From the NCBI RefSeq assembly GCF_900109355.1, contig NZ_FOBF01000008.1, positions 248,001 to 312,000 of the forward strand: a stretch of 64,000 nt of DNA, in the 5' to 3' direction. Below the pieces are notes generated by a model. It ran no database searches, was not told the origin of the DNA, and saw only the letters and a list, made by a program, of their open reading frames with translations. This stretch comes from Nonomuraea pusilla. Lineage in GTDB: Bacteria > Actinomycetota > Actinomycetes > Streptosporangiales > Streptosporangiaceae. The translations under genes were made by a program, and so were the position numbers. This document shows, piece by piece, positions 52,276-60,795 of this stretch (the stretch's first letter is position 1; each line of letters starts with the position of its first letter).

Positions 52276-53193
52276 ATGTCGGCTTTCGCGTTGGATGACC
52301 TGTTCGGCGGCGGCAACCGGCTTCCGGGACCGGCCCGACTGCTGCGCACGGCCGCGGGCTCCGTCCCGCCCTCCGGCCTGGTCATGCTGGGCATCGTCTC
52401 CGTGCAGCTCGGCGCCGGATTCGCGAAGGAGCTGTTCGCGACGCTGCCGCCGAGCGCGGTCGTGTTCCTGCGCATCGCGGCGGGCGCGCTGATCCTCGGC
52501 GCGGTGGCCAGGCCGAGGCTGCGCGGCATGACATGGCGCGACTGGGCGGTCGGCCTGGGCTTCGGCGCGACACTCGCGCTGATGAACCTGTCGTTCTACG
52601 AGGCGCTGTCGCGCCTGCCGCTCGGCGTCGCGGTGGCGATCGAGTTCCTGGGGCCGCTCGGCGTGGCCGTGGCCGCCTCGCGGCGGCGGCTCGACCTGCT
52701 GTGGGTGGCGCTCGCGGGCGCCGGCGTGGCGCTGCTCGCCCCCTGGGGCGGGCAGGCGTCGACGAACTGGCTGGGCATCGCGTTCGCGCTGCTGGCGGGG
52801 GTGTGCTGGGCGGCCTACATCCTGCTGGCGGCCGCGGCGGGGAGCCGGTTCCCGGGGACGACGGGGCTGTCGTTCGCGATGGTGGTGGCGGCCCTGGCGA
52901 TCGCGCCCGTGGGCGTCGTCACCGGCGGCGCCGACCTGCTCCAGCCGCACCTGCTGCTCATCGGCCTCGGCGTGGGGCTGCTGTCGTCGGTGATCCCGTA
53001 CTCGCTGGAGCTGCAGGCGCTGCGGCGGATGCCCAAGCACGTCTTCGGCATCCTCATGAGCGTCGAGCCGGGCGTGGCGGCGCTGATCGGCGTGCTGCTG
53101 CTGGGCGAGGTGCTGCATGTCGTGCAGTGGGTGGCCATCGCCTGCATCGTGGCGGCCAGCCTGGGCTCGACGAGGACGGCGAGCCGGACCTGA
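52276..53193 (+). CDS. EamA-family (RhtA-like) metabolite exporter
   Basis: 305 residues from ATG 52276, with AAGGAG 4 nt upstream. Ten membrane helices in two EamA repeats; the segments FAKELFATLPPSAVVFLRIA and PYSLELQALRRMPKHVFGIL then MSVEPGVAALIG are characteristic of RhtA-type exporters of threonine/homoserine. It may export amino acids or related metabolites. A strong hairpin terminator follows. Confidence 0.9.
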   Translation: MSAFALDDLFGGGNRLPGPARLLRTAAGSVPPSGLVMLGIVSVQLGAGFAKELFATLPPSAVVFLRIAAGALILGAVARPRLRGMTWRDWAVGLGFGATLALMNLSFYEALSRLPLGVAVAIEFLGPLGVAVAASRRRLDLLWVALAGAGVALLAPWGGQASTNWLGIAFALLAGVCWAAYILLAAAAGSRFPGTTGLSFAMVVAALAIAPVGVVTGGADLLQPHLLLIGLGVGLLSSVIPYSLELQALRRMPKHVFGILMSVEPGVAALIGVLLLGEVLHVVQWVAIACIVAASLGSTRTASRT

Positions 53194-53222
53194 GCCCGCC
53201 CTCCGGCGGCGCCCCCTGGGGC

Positions 53223-53264
53223 CCGCCGCGCGCCCGGGGGATGGGGCCTTCGGGCGCGCGGCGG
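53223..53264. terminator. Strong hairpin terminator after eamA
   Basis: CCGCCGCGCGCCCG (53223-53236) and CGGGCGCGCGGCGG (53251-53264) form a perfect 14-bp stem with a 14-nt loop. It separates eamA from the convergent hydroxyproline operon. Confidence 0.85.
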
Positions 53265-53394
53265 AGGGCTCGGCTGTTCGGTGGGCGGGGCGCCGAGCCC
53301 GCGAAGGTCAGCGGAGCGCGGACGTCCGCTTGACCAGGCCTGACTTACCGCCAGGGTACCTCAAATCAGACAAAACTCCGCATAACGGACAGGT

Positions 53395-54063
53395 TCAGTG
53401 CTCGGCCCAGATGCCCCTGACGTGCCCGATGTGCTCGCCCATGATGCGCTGGACCGCCTCCGCGTCGCCGCGCTTGAGCGCGTCGAGCAGCGCGAGATGC
53501 TCCCTGGACGACTCCCCCAGCGCGCCCCGCGCCGCGAGCTGCGACAGGCCGTACAGCCTGGCCCTGTTGCGCAGGTCACGCACCACCGTGACCAGGTGGG
53601 CGTTGCCCGACAGCGCCAGCAGCTCGACGTGGAAGCGCAGGTCGGCGTCGACGTACGCGAGCAGGTCGCCCCGCTCGGCGGCGGCCACGATCTCCTCGGC
53701 CACCGGCCTCAGCCGCTCGAACTCCTCCGCCCGCGAGCTGTCGGCCATGCGCGCGACCGTGGGCACCTCGATGAGCTGGCGGATCTCCGTGAGCTCGTCG
53801 AGGTCGCGGTCGGACAGCTCGGTCACCCTGAAGCCCTTGTTGCGCACCGCCTCGACCAGGCCCTCCTTGGCGAGGTCGAGCATGGCCTCGCGGACGGGCG
53901 TGGCCGAGACGCCGAACTGCGCGGCGAGGACGGGCGCGGAGTAGACCACGCCCGGTCGCATCTCGCCCGCGATCAGCGCGGCGCGCAGCGCGTGCGCCAC
54001 CTGCTCGCGCAGGCTCTGCCGCTCGCCCACCATCGGCAGGTCGAGCCGGTCCTCGGCAGCCAT
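53395..54063 (-). CDS. GntR/FCD-family regulator of the hydroxyproline operon
   Basis: 222 residues. The N-terminal winged helix includes SLREQVAHALRAALIAGEMR then LAAQFGVSATPVREAMLDLA. The C-terminal FCD domain has metal-binding residues in DLRFHVELLALSGN and SREHLALLDALKRGD. It is the last gene of an eight-gene operon, 15 bp after the ornithine-cyclodeaminase-like gene. It probably binds the palindrome at 60725-60737 and responds to hydroxyproline or a derivative. Confidence 0.9.
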   Translation of the reverse strand: MAAEDRLDLPMVGERQSLREQVAHALRAALIAGEMRPGVVYSAPVLAAQFGVSATPVREAMLDLAKEGLVEAVRNKGFRVTELSDRDLDELTEIRQLIEVPTVARMADSSRAEEFERLRPVAEEIVAAAERGDLLAYVDADLRFHVELLALSGNAHLVTVVRDLRNRARLYGLSQLAARGALGESSREHLALLDALKRGDAEAVQRIMGEHIGHVRGIWAEH

Positions 54064-54078
54064 CGGCCCATCCCTTCG

Positions 54079-55017
54079 CTAGGTCCACGCCTCGTAGGCG
54101 GCGGCAGCGACCACCAGGTCCTCCCAGGCCATGCCCGTGCTCTTGAACACGCGCGGCCCGGCGCCGGCGGTCACCCGGCCGGCTATCAGGTCCGCGAGGT
54201 TCCCGGCGAGATGACCAGAGGTGATCGTACCGTGGCGGATCGGGATGATCACATCGCCGGCCTCGGCCAGCGCCGCGGACCTGGCCTCGACGACCACCGT
54301 GGCGCGGGCGACGAGGTCGTCGTCGAGCTCGCGGGCCTCCGGCTCGTGGGAGCCGACCGCGACGACCGTGACGCCGTCGCGGGCGAGCTTACCGGGGAAC
54401 AGCGGCTCGCGGGCGGTCGTGCAGCAGGCGACCAGATCGGCCGACGCCACCGCCTCCCAGGCCGCCTCGCCCGCGGGCCTCGCCGCCGCCGCGAGACCCA
54501 GGTCCCGGCAGCGCCCGGCGAGCTCCTCCGCCCGCCCGGCGTCGCGCGCGACCACGGTGACGCGCTCGACGGGCCGCACCTCGCGCAAGGCCAGCACGTG
54601 GCCCCACGCCTGCGGGCCGCTGCCGAAGACCACCAGGTGGCGGGCGTCCGGCTCGGCCAGGTGCCGCACGGCGAGCGCCGACACGGCGGGCGTGCGCAGC
54701 GAGGTGAGCGCGATGCCGTCCATGGCGGCGAGCGGCGCCAGCGTCTCGCCGTCGAACAGCAGGTACGTCCCCTGGATGCGGGGCAGCCCCCGCTCCGGGT
54801 TGCCGGGCGCGATCGTGACCGCCTTGACGCCCGCGTGGCGGCCCGCCGTGGCCGGCATCAGCATGAGCTGCCCGGCCGGGACGTCCACGATGGGCCGCCG
54901 CGGGGTGTCCTCGGGGTCGAGCCCGGCCCGCAGCGCCTCCTCCAGCACGTCCACGGCCCGGCCGAACGGCACCAGGCGCTCGATCTCGGCGGCGCCGAGG
55001 TAGGGAAGGGCGCTCAT
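54079..55017 (-). CDS. Ornithine cyclodeaminase/mu-crystallin family protein, probable pyrroline-2-carboxylate reductase
   Basis: 312 residues. The NAD(P)-binding motif VVFGSGPQAWGHVLAL lies at about residues 129-144; lysine in GRHAGVKAVTIAPGN is the catalytic residue of the family. In hydroxyproline gene clusters such proteins reduce delta-1-pyrroline-2-carboxylate to L-proline. The ATG overlaps the stop of the racemase-family gene as ATGA. The role is taken from context. Confidence 0.85.
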   Translation of the reverse strand: MSALPYLGAAEIERLVPFGRAVDVLEEALRAGLDPEDTPRRPIVDVPAGQLMLMPATAGRHAGVKAVTIAPGNPERGLPRIQGTYLLFDGETLAPLAAMDGIALTSLRTPAVSALAVRHLAEPDARHLVVFGSGPQAWGHVLALREVRPVERVTVVARDAGRAEELAGRCRDLGLAAAARPAGEAAWEAVASADLVACCTTAREPLFPGKLARDGVTVVAVGSHEPEARELDDDLVARATVVVEARSAALAEAGDVIIPIRHGTITSGHLAGNLADLIAGRVTAGAGPRVFKSTGMAWEDLVVAAAAYEAWT

Positions 55018-55997
55018 CGCAGCGTGAACCCCGTCCCGATCGGGTCCTCAGGGTCGAGCTCGAAGACGTGCCTGCCGGTGCGGTACGCCATGCCCTCGAT
55101 CTCGGGCACGATCCCCTCCTCGGTCACGCCGGCCACGCGCGCCAGGAAGACGCTGCCGACGACGCTCTCGTGGACGAGCGGGCCGCGCAGCCCCTCGTCG
55201 TGCAGCAGGGCCAGCCGCGCCGCCGTGCCCGAGCCGCACGGCGAGCGGTCCACCTCGCCGTCGGCGAACACGGTGACGTTGCGCTGGCGGGTGACGCCGT
55301 CCGCGTCCGGCAGCGCGTCGTGGAAGATCACGCCGTACACGCCGGACAGCCGCTCGTCGGACGGGTGGCGGGCGGCCGGATGGGCGGCCAGGTCCGCCTT
55401 GATCGCGCGGGCGCGGGCGATGAGCGCGGTCAGGTGGCGCGGCTCGACCGACAGCCCGAGCGCGCCGGCCGGGACGCTGGCGTAGATCGCCCCGCCCCAG
55501 GCCAGGTCCACCTCGACGCCGCCCGCCCGGACGCCGCGCGCGATCACGTACGACGGCACGCTGACGAACGTCACCGACCTGACCGCGCCGCCCGAGCAGC
55601 GCACGCGGGCGGTGACCCGGCCGGACGGCACGTCCACGACCACGTCCGTCTCGCCGTCGGGGTCGGCCCGCACCAGGCCCTCGCGCACGGCGTGGACGCC
55701 GAGCGCGATCGTGCCGTGGCCGCAGGCCGTGGAGTAGCCGTCCTTGTGCCAGAACAGCACGCCCAGGTGCGCGCCAGGGTCGTCGGGCGGCACGAGGAAG
55801 CAGCCGTACATGTCGGCGTGGCCGCGCGGCTCGTGGCAGAGCAGGCGGCGCACCCGGTCCACGTCCTCGGCGGCGGCGCCGCCGGCGCCGAGGAGGGCGC
55901 GCCGCTCCAGCACGGTCGCGCCGGGGACGTCGGGGACGCCCCCGGTCACGATCCTGAACGGCTCGCCGGCCGTGTGGTAGTCGACGGTGGTGATCAC
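55014..55997 (-). CDS. Proline racemase family protein (first of two)
   Basis: 327 residues from GTG 55997 (GTGA overlap). The two acid-base cysteines are STACGHGTIALG and DRSPCGSGTAAR. Trans-3-hydroxy-L-proline dehydratases of this family have threonine at the second position, so this protein looks more like an epimerase/racemase even though it is next to a pyrroline-carboxylate reductase gene. It shares under half its residues with the downstream-encoded paralogue by eye. Substrate unknown. Confidence 0.88.
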   Translation of the reverse strand: MITTVDYHTAGEPFRIVTGGVPDVPGATVLERRALLGAGGAAAEDVDRVRRLLCHEPRGHADMYGCFLVPPDDPGAHLGVLFWHKDGYSTACGHGTIALGVHAVREGLVRADPDGETDVVVDVPSGRVTARVRCSGGAVRSVTFVSVPSYVIARGVRAGGVEVDLAWGGAIYASVPAGALGLSVEPRHLTALIARARAIKADLAAHPAARHPSDERLSGVYGVIFHDALPDADGVTRQRNVTVFADGEVDRSPCGSGTAARLALLHDEGLRGPLVHESVVGSVFLARVAGVTEEGIVPEIEGMAYRTGRHVFELDPEDPIGTGFTLR

Positions 55998-56995
55998 AGC
56001 TCGAACCCCGCGGGGAACGGGTCGCGCGGGTCGAGGAAGTACTGCGCCGTGCCGGTGATCCAGGCCCGCCCGGTGATCGACGGCACGACCGCCGTCCTGC
56101 CTCCGACCTGTGTCTCCTCCAGGAGCCTGCCGATGAACCTGGTGCCGATGAACGACTCGTTGACGAAGTCCGTGCCGAGCGGCAGCTCGCCGCGGGCGTG
56201 GAGCTGCGCCATGCGGGCGCTCGTGCCGGTGCCGCAGGGCGACCGGTCGAACCAGCCCGGGTGGATCGCCATGGCGTGCTGCGAGTGGCGGGCGTCGGAG
56301 CCCGGCGCGGCGAAGTAGACGTGGTGGCAGCCGCGGATGCGGTCGTCCTCGGGGTGCACGGGCTCGTCCGCGGCGTTGATCGCCTCCATCGTCGCCAGGC
56401 CCGCCGCGATGATCTCGTTCTTGGCCTTGCGGTCGAACGGCAGGCCGTACCTGTCGAGGTCGACGATGGCGTAGAAGTTGCCGCCGTAGGCCAGGTCGTA
56501 CGGGATCTCCCCGAAGCCGGGCACGGTGACGCTCGCGTCGAGCCTGTCGCAGAACGACGGCACGTTGCGCAGCGTCACCGACATGGCCATGCCGTCCTGG
56601 ACGGCGACCTGCGCCTCGACCAGCCCGGCGGGCACCTCCAGCCGCACGGTGGTGACCGGCTCGACCACCTCGACCATGCCGGTCTCGACGAGGACGGTGG
56701 CCACGCCGATCGTCCCGTGGCCGCACATCGGCAGGAGCCCCGACACCTCGATGAACAGCACGCCCCAGTCGGCGTCGGGCCGGGTCGGGGGCTGGAGGAT
56801 GGCGCCGCTCATGGCGGAGTGGCCGCGCGGCTCCGTCATCAGCAGCGTGCGGATGTGGTCGAGGTTGTCGCGGAAGTGGACGCGCCGCTCGGCCATCGTC
56901 GCGCCGGGGATCACGCCGATCCCGCCCGTGATGACGCGGGTCGGCATGCCCTCCGTGTGCGAGTCGACGGCGTGGAAGACCCGCCGGGTCCTCAT
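55994..56995 (-). CDS. 4-hydroxyproline 2-epimerase (proline racemase family)
   Basis: 333 residues from ATG 56995 (ATGA overlap). Catalytic cysteines are LLPMCGHGTIGV and DRSPCGTGTSAR; the N-terminus HAVDSHTEGMPTRVITGGIG and PGWFDRSPCG fit 4-hydroxyproline epimerases. It converts trans-4-hydroxy-L-proline to cis-4-hydroxy-D-proline, the substrate of the dehydrogenase encoded upstream in the same operon. Confidence 0.9.
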   Translation of the reverse strand: MRTRRVFHAVDSHTEGMPTRVITGGIGVIPGATMAERRVHFRDNLDHIRTLLMTEPRGHSAMSGAILQPPTRPDADWGVLFIEVSGLLPMCGHGTIGVATVLVETGMVEVVEPVTTVRLEVPAGLVEAQVAVQDGMAMSVTLRNVPSFCDRLDASVTVPGFGEIPYDLAYGGNFYAIVDLDRYGLPFDRKAKNEIIAAGLATMEAINAADEPVHPEDDRIRGCHHVYFAAPGSDARHSQHAMAIHPGWFDRSPCGTGTSARMAQLHARGELPLGTDFVNESFIGTRFIGRLLEETQVGGRTAVVPSITGRAWITGTAQYFLDPRDPFPAGFEL

Positions 56996-57885
56996 CGCAG
57001 GCCCTCCGCGAGCGCCTTCTCCGTGGCGGCGCGCACCGCGGCCGCCATCTCGTCGGTCAGCGGCAGCCTCGGCGCGCGGCAGGGGCCGGCGGGACGGCCG
57101 ACGATCTCCATCGACAGCTTGATCGCCTGGACGAACTCGGTCCTGGCGTCCCAGCGCAGCAGCGGGTGCAGCTTCCTGTACAGCGGCAGCGCGGTCTCCA
57201 GGTCGTGGGCCAGCGCGGCGTGGTAGAGCGCGGCGTTGGAGACGGGCAGCGCGTTCGGGTAGCCGGCGATCCAGCCGACGGCGCCGGCCAGGGCCAGCTC
57301 CAGCAGCGCGTCGTCGGAGCCGATCAGCACGTCGAGGCCGGGGGCCAGCTCGGCGATCTCGTACGCCCGCCGCGGGTCGCCGGTGAACTCCTTGACGCCG
57401 ACGACCAGGCCCTCCTCGTACAGCTTGGCGAGCAGCGCCGGGGTGAGGTCCACCTTGGTGTCGTACGGGTTGTTGTAGGCGACGATCGGCACGCCGGCCT
57501 TGGCCACCTCCCGGTAGTGCTCGATCACGGCCCGCTCGTCGGCCCGGTAGGCGTTCGGCGGCAGCAGGAGGATCGAGCCGCAGCCCGCGTCGCGGGCCCG
57601 CTCGGCCCAGCGGCGCGACTCGCCCGAGCCGTACGCGCCGGCGCCGGCCATCACGTTCTGGCCGCCGACGGCCTGCACCGCGGTCTCCATGACGGAGATC
57701 CGCTCCTGCTCGGTCAGCGTCTGGTACTCGCCGAGCGAGCCGTTCGGCACCACGCCGTCGCACCCGTTGTCCACCAGCCAGCGGCAGTGCTCGCCGTAGG
57801 CGTCCAGGTCAACCGACAGGTCCTCGCGCATGGGCAGCGCGGTGGCCACCATGATGCCGCGCCAGGGCTTGTCGCGTTCGATCAT
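56992..57885 (-). CDS. DapA-family deaminase/aldolase, probable pyrroline-4-hydroxy-2-carboxylate deaminase
   Basis: 297 residues from ATG 57885, with GAGGAG upstream (GTG 57888 is an alternative). The Schiff-base lysine is in VVGVKEFTGD, the tyrosine in VAYNNPYDTK and the carboxylate-binding loop in NGSLGEYQTL. In hydroxyproline catabolism the DapA homologue converts delta-1-pyrroline-4-hydroxy-2-carboxylate to alpha-ketoglutarate semialdehyde and ammonia. The assignment rests on neighbours. The semialdehyde dehydrogenase for the last step is not in this window. Confidence 0.88.
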   Translation of the reverse strand: MIERDKPWRGIMVATALPMREDLSVDLDAYGEHCRWLVDNGCDGVVPNGSLGEYQTLTEQERISVMETAVQAVGGQNVMAGAGAYGSGESRRWAERARDAGCGSILLLPPNAYRADERAVIEHYREVAKAGVPIVAYNNPYDTKVDLTPALLAKLYEEGLVVGVKEFTGDPRRAYEIAELAPGLDVLIGSDDALLELALAGAVGWIAGYPNALPVSNAALYHAALAHDLETALPLYRKLHPLLRWDARTEFVQAIKLSMEIVGRPAGPCRAPRLPLTDEMAAAVRAATEKALAEGLR

Positions 57886-57895
57886 CACGTGCTCC

Positions 57896-59326
57896 TCATT
57901 CATCCGGGGTGTTGGGGGTCGTCGGTTCGTCGGTGGAGCGGGCCAGCGCGCCGAGCGTGATCGGCTGCGCGATGGGCCGCTTGGGCGGCCGGGGCTCCTC
58001 CCCTGCCAGGCAGGAGACGGCGTAGCCGCAGATCCGCCCCTGGCACCAGCCCATGCCGGGCCTGGCCAGCAGCTTGATCGAGCGCGCGTCGGTGGCGCCG
58101 AGCCGCTGCGCCTCGCGTACGCGTGACACCGGCACCTCCTCGCACCGGCACACGAGCGTGTCGTCGCGCAGCCAGCCCTGCCAGCCGGGGGCGACGGGGT
58201 AGGCGCGCTGGAGCGCCTCGGCGAAGGCGCGCATCCCGCGCCGCCGGGCGAGCAGCGCGCGCGGGGCGCCGTGCCCGCCCCCGGAGACCGCAGGAGCGCC
58301 GGTCGAGGCACGGGTCGAGGCACGCGTCGAGGCACGGTGCTCGGCGGCGACGGCGTGGCCGGCGACGCGGCCCTCCACCTCGGCCAGCCGCCAGCCGCCC
58401 ACGCCGGTGGGCTCGCCCGCGGCCCACACGCCGGGGACGGTGGTGCGCTGGGCGGCGTCCACCACGAGGACGGGGCTGCCGTCCGCGTCGGCGCGGGTGC
58501 CGCAGCCCAGCTCCACGCCCAGCTCGATCTGCGGGACGAAGCCGTGGCCGACGGCCAGGGTGTCGCACTCGACGACGCGGGTGTCCACGACGTTCCAGCC
58601 GGCGTCGATCCTGGCGACGGTCACCGCCTCCAGCGCGCCGTCGCCGTGGGCGGCGACGACCGCCCGCCTGGTCAGGTACGGCACCCGGTGCCTGGCCAGG
58701 GCCAGGGCGTACCCGGCGGCCTCGCCGGCCTTGCCGAGGGCGAGCACGGGGTGCCTGGCCAGGCCGAGACCGCGGGCGGCCTCGTACACGGCGAGGACGT
58801 CGGCGCCCGCCCCGGCGAGCCCGGCGGCGACGGGCAGCAGGAACGGCCCGGTGCCGGCCACGACGGCGCGCCGGCCGGCGAGGACGCCGCTGCCCTTGAG
58901 CAGGGCCTGGGCGCCGCCCGCTGTGAGCACGCCGGGCAGGTCCCAGCCGGGGAAGGGCACGACGCGGTCGTGGGCGCCGGTGGCGATGAGCAGGCGGGCG
59001 CCGCGCACGGTCAGCGGCTGCTCGTCCGGGGTCACGCAGTGCACGGCGAGGCCGCCGTCCTCGCGGGAGACGTGCCAGACGCGGTGGCCGAGGAGCAGGT
59101 CGGCGCGCTCGGCGAGGGCGCGGCCGCGCCGCAGGAAGCCGTCCAGCTCGGGCGCGCCGCCGGGCGCGTCCTGCGCCGCCCGGGAGTGGCGGAAGTACTG
59201 GCCGCCGAGCCGGGCCGAGGAGTCGACCAGCGCCACGCGCAGCCCGGCCAGGGCCGCGGTGAGCGCGCCGGCGACGCCGGCGGGTCCCCCTCCGACGACG
59301 ACGAGGTCGTGGCGGAAGCCGCTCAT
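57896..59326 (-). CDS. D-hydroxyproline dehydrogenase, FAD/[2Fe-2S] subunit (HcnB-like)
   Basis: 476 residues from ATG 59326 (ATGA overlap). The FAD motif is LVVVGGGPAGVAGAL and the second nucleotide-binding motif is AVVAGTGPFLLPVAAGL. The C-terminal BFD-like [2Fe-2S] region has CRCEEV and CQGRICGY. An in-frame repeat (RASTRASTRAST, about residue 375) sits in a linker before the BFD region. With the small ferredoxin subunit and the DAO-type subunit it forms a three-part dehydrogenase for cis-4-hydroxy-D-proline. Confidence 0.88.
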   Translation of the reverse strand: MSGFRHDLVVVGGGPAGVAGALTAALAGLRVALVDSSARLGGQYFRHSRAAQDAPGGAPELDGFLRRGRALAERADLLLGHRVWHVSREDGGLAVHCVTPDEQPLTVRGARLLIATGAHDRVVPFPGWDLPGVLTAGGAQALLKGSGVLAGRRAVVAGTGPFLLPVAAGLAGAGADVLAVYEAARGLGLARHPVLALGKAGEAAGYALALARHRVPYLTRRAVVAAHGDGALEAVTVARIDAGWNVVDTRVVECDTLAVGHGFVPQIELGVELGCGTRADADGSPVLVVDAAQRTTVPGVWAAGEPTGVGGWRLAEVEGRVAGHAVAAEHRASTRASTRASTGAPAVSGGGHGAPRALLARRRGMRAFAEALQRAYPVAPGWQGWLRDDTLVCRCEEVPVSRVREAQRLGATDARSIKLLARPGMGWCQGRICGYAVSCLAGEEPRPPKRPIAQPITLGALARSTDEPTTPNTPDE

Positions 59327-59571
59327 GAGGTGGTCACCTCGTCCCCGGGCGCGGCCTCGCGCAGGCAGGCCCGCTCTGCCGGCCGCCCGTTGACGCTGAC
59401 CAGGCAGTCGAAGCACACGCCGATGCCGCAGAACAGGCCGCGCGGGCGCCCGCAGAAGCGGGTGGAGCGCCAGGAGCGGATCCCGGCCGCGTGCAGGGCC
59501 GCGCCGATCGTCTGCCCCGGCGTGACGGCCACCTGGCGGCCGTCCACGGTGATGGTGAAGGGTTCGGTCAC
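59323..59571 (-). CDS. D-hydroxyproline dehydrogenase, small [2Fe-2S] subunit (HcnA-like)
   Basis: 82 residues from GTG 59571 (GTGA overlap). It has the four-cysteine pattern FCGRPRGLFCGIGVCFDC and a further cysteine in ERACLRE. It passes electrons within the three-subunit complex. Proteins of this length and motif form the gamma subunit in sarcosine oxidase-like and HcnABC-like enzymes. Confidence 0.9.
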   Translation of the reverse strand: MTEPFTITVDGRQVAVTPGQTIGAALHAAGIRSWRSTRFCGRPRGLFCGIGVCFDCLVSVNGRPAERACLREAAPGDEVTTS

Positions 59572-60707
59572 TGCGGCTCCTCCGGGAAGCGGTCCGGGCG
59601 GAACGGTTGCGGGTCGAGGTCGGGGGCGGCGCCGGTGAGGAGCTGGGCCATCAGGTGCCCGGTGGCGGGGGCGAGGCCGATGCCCGCGCCCTCGTGGCCG
59701 CAGGCGTGGTAGAGGCCGGGCGCGCGCGGGTCGGGGCCGATCACCGGCAGGTGGTCGGGGCAGTACGGGCGGAAGCCGTGGTACGACCTGATGGCCCGCA
59801 CGTCGCGCAGCGCGGGGAAGAGCGCGACGGCCTGGGCGGCCAGGCGCGCGAGCACCGGCACCGAGGTGGTGCGGTCGAAGCCGACCCGTTCCCTGCTGGC
59901 GCCGATGAGGACGGTGCCCGCCTGGGTGCTCTCGACCACGGCGGACGTCTCCAGCCCGGCCGAGTCGCTGGCCACGTTGGTGACGTAGGCGGCCGTGTAG
60001 ACCTTGTGCCTGATCATGGGCGGCAGCGGCTCGGTGACGAGGATGAACCCGCGCCTGGGCAGGATCGGCAGGTGCACGCCCGCGAGGGCGGCCACCTCGC
60101 CGCCCCAGGTGCCGGAGGCGTTGACGACGGCGCCGCCGAGGATGTCGCCCTGCGAGGTGCGCACGCCGGTCACCCGGTCGCCCGACCTGACGAACCCGGT
60201 GACGGTGACGCCGAGGCGCAGGCGCAGCGCGCCGTGGCCGTAGCTGCGCGCGCCGAGTTCCAGCAGCCTGGCGGCGGCCAGCATGGGCTGCACCTGGGCG
60301 TCCTGCGGGTAGAGCACGCCGCCGGCGAGCCCCTCGGCCAGGTGCGGTTCGAGGTCGCGCAGCTCGGACGCCGCCACCACGGCGTGCTCCACGCCCTGTT
60401 TGCCGGCCAGCCCGACGAGTGCCCGCTGGACCTCCTCGGTCTCGGCGACGACCAGGCCGCCCTTCGGCTCGAACTCGAAGTCGCCGGCCTCGGCCAGCGA
60501 GTGCCAGAGCCGGTTGGACAGCAGCGCGAGCTCCAGCTCGGGGCCGGGCTCCTTGTCGGACACCAGCACGTTGCCCTCGCCGGCCCCGGTCGTGCCGCCG
60601 GCCACGGGGCCGCGGTCCACGACGGTCACGTCGAGCCCGGCACGGGCCGCGTAGTAGGCGCACGCGGCGCCCACCATGCCGGCGCCGACCACGATGACGT
60701 CGGACAT
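59568..60707 (-). CDS. D-hydroxyproline dehydrogenase, DAO-type FAD subunit (HcnC-like)
   Basis: 379 residues from ATG 60707, with GGGGGAGG upstream. The N-terminal FAD motif is VIVVGAGMVGAACAYYAARAG; C-terminal HACGHEGAGIGLAPATGHL is typical of the sarcosine/glycine oxidase group. It is the subunit that oxidises the imino acid. It is the first gene of the operon, and the 13-bp palindrome ATATGTCACATAT lies 18 bp upstream of it. Confidence 0.9.
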   Translation of the reverse strand: MSDVIVVGAGMVGAACAYYAARAGLDVTVVDRGPVAGGTTGAGEGNVLVSDKEPGPELELALLSNRLWHSLAEAGDFEFEPKGGLVVAETEEVQRALVGLAGKQGVEHAVVAASELRDLEPHLAEGLAGGVLYPQDAQVQPMLAAARLLELGARSYGHGALRLRLGVTVTGFVRSGDRVTGVRTSQGDILGGAVVNASGTWGGEVAALAGVHLPILPRRGFILVTEPLPPMIRHKVYTAAYVTNVASDSAGLETSAVVESTQAGTVLIGASRERVGFDRTTSVPVLARLAAQAVALFPALRDVRAIRSYHGFRPYCPDHLPVIGPDPRAPGLYHACGHEGAGIGLAPATGHLMAQLLTGAAPDLDPQPFRPDRFPEEPQ

Positions 60708-60724
60708 TCTCACCTCCCCCAGTA

Positions 60725-60737
60725 ATATGTCACATAT
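60725..60737. promoter_or_regulatory. Probable GntR operator of the hydroxyproline operon (ATATGTCACATAT)
   Basis: A perfect 13-bp palindrome (6-1-6), AT-rich in a GC-rich surrounding, in the promoter of the operon ending in an FCD-type GntR gene. FCD regulators often bind TNNTGTNNACA-type sites. It overlaps the presumed -10 region (TATTAC on the minus strand). Confidence 0.8.
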
Positions 60738-60782
60738 CCGGCGAGGTGAGAAGCCCGTGGAAGGACCGGCCGGTCCCGCCCG

Positions 60783-60788
60783 TACCAT
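60783..60788 (+). promoter_or_regulatory. Probable -10 box (TACCAT) of leaderless ctaA mRNA
   Basis: TACCAT ends 7 nt before GTG 60796; no Shine-Dalgarno sequence precedes the GTG. The spacing suggests a leaderless transcript. Confidence 0.7.
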
Positions 60789-60795
60789 CGATGAC

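Noticed and set aside
55014..55997. Assignment as trans-3-hydroxy-L-proline dehydratase
   Set aside because: The second active-site position is cysteine (DRSPCGSG), not the threonine expected for the dehydratase, so only the family is called.
57896..60707. Hydrogen cyanide synthase HcnABC
   Set aside because: The three-subunit layout is shared, but the operon also has hydroxyproline epimerase and DapA-type genes, which points to D-hydroxyproline dehydrogenase.
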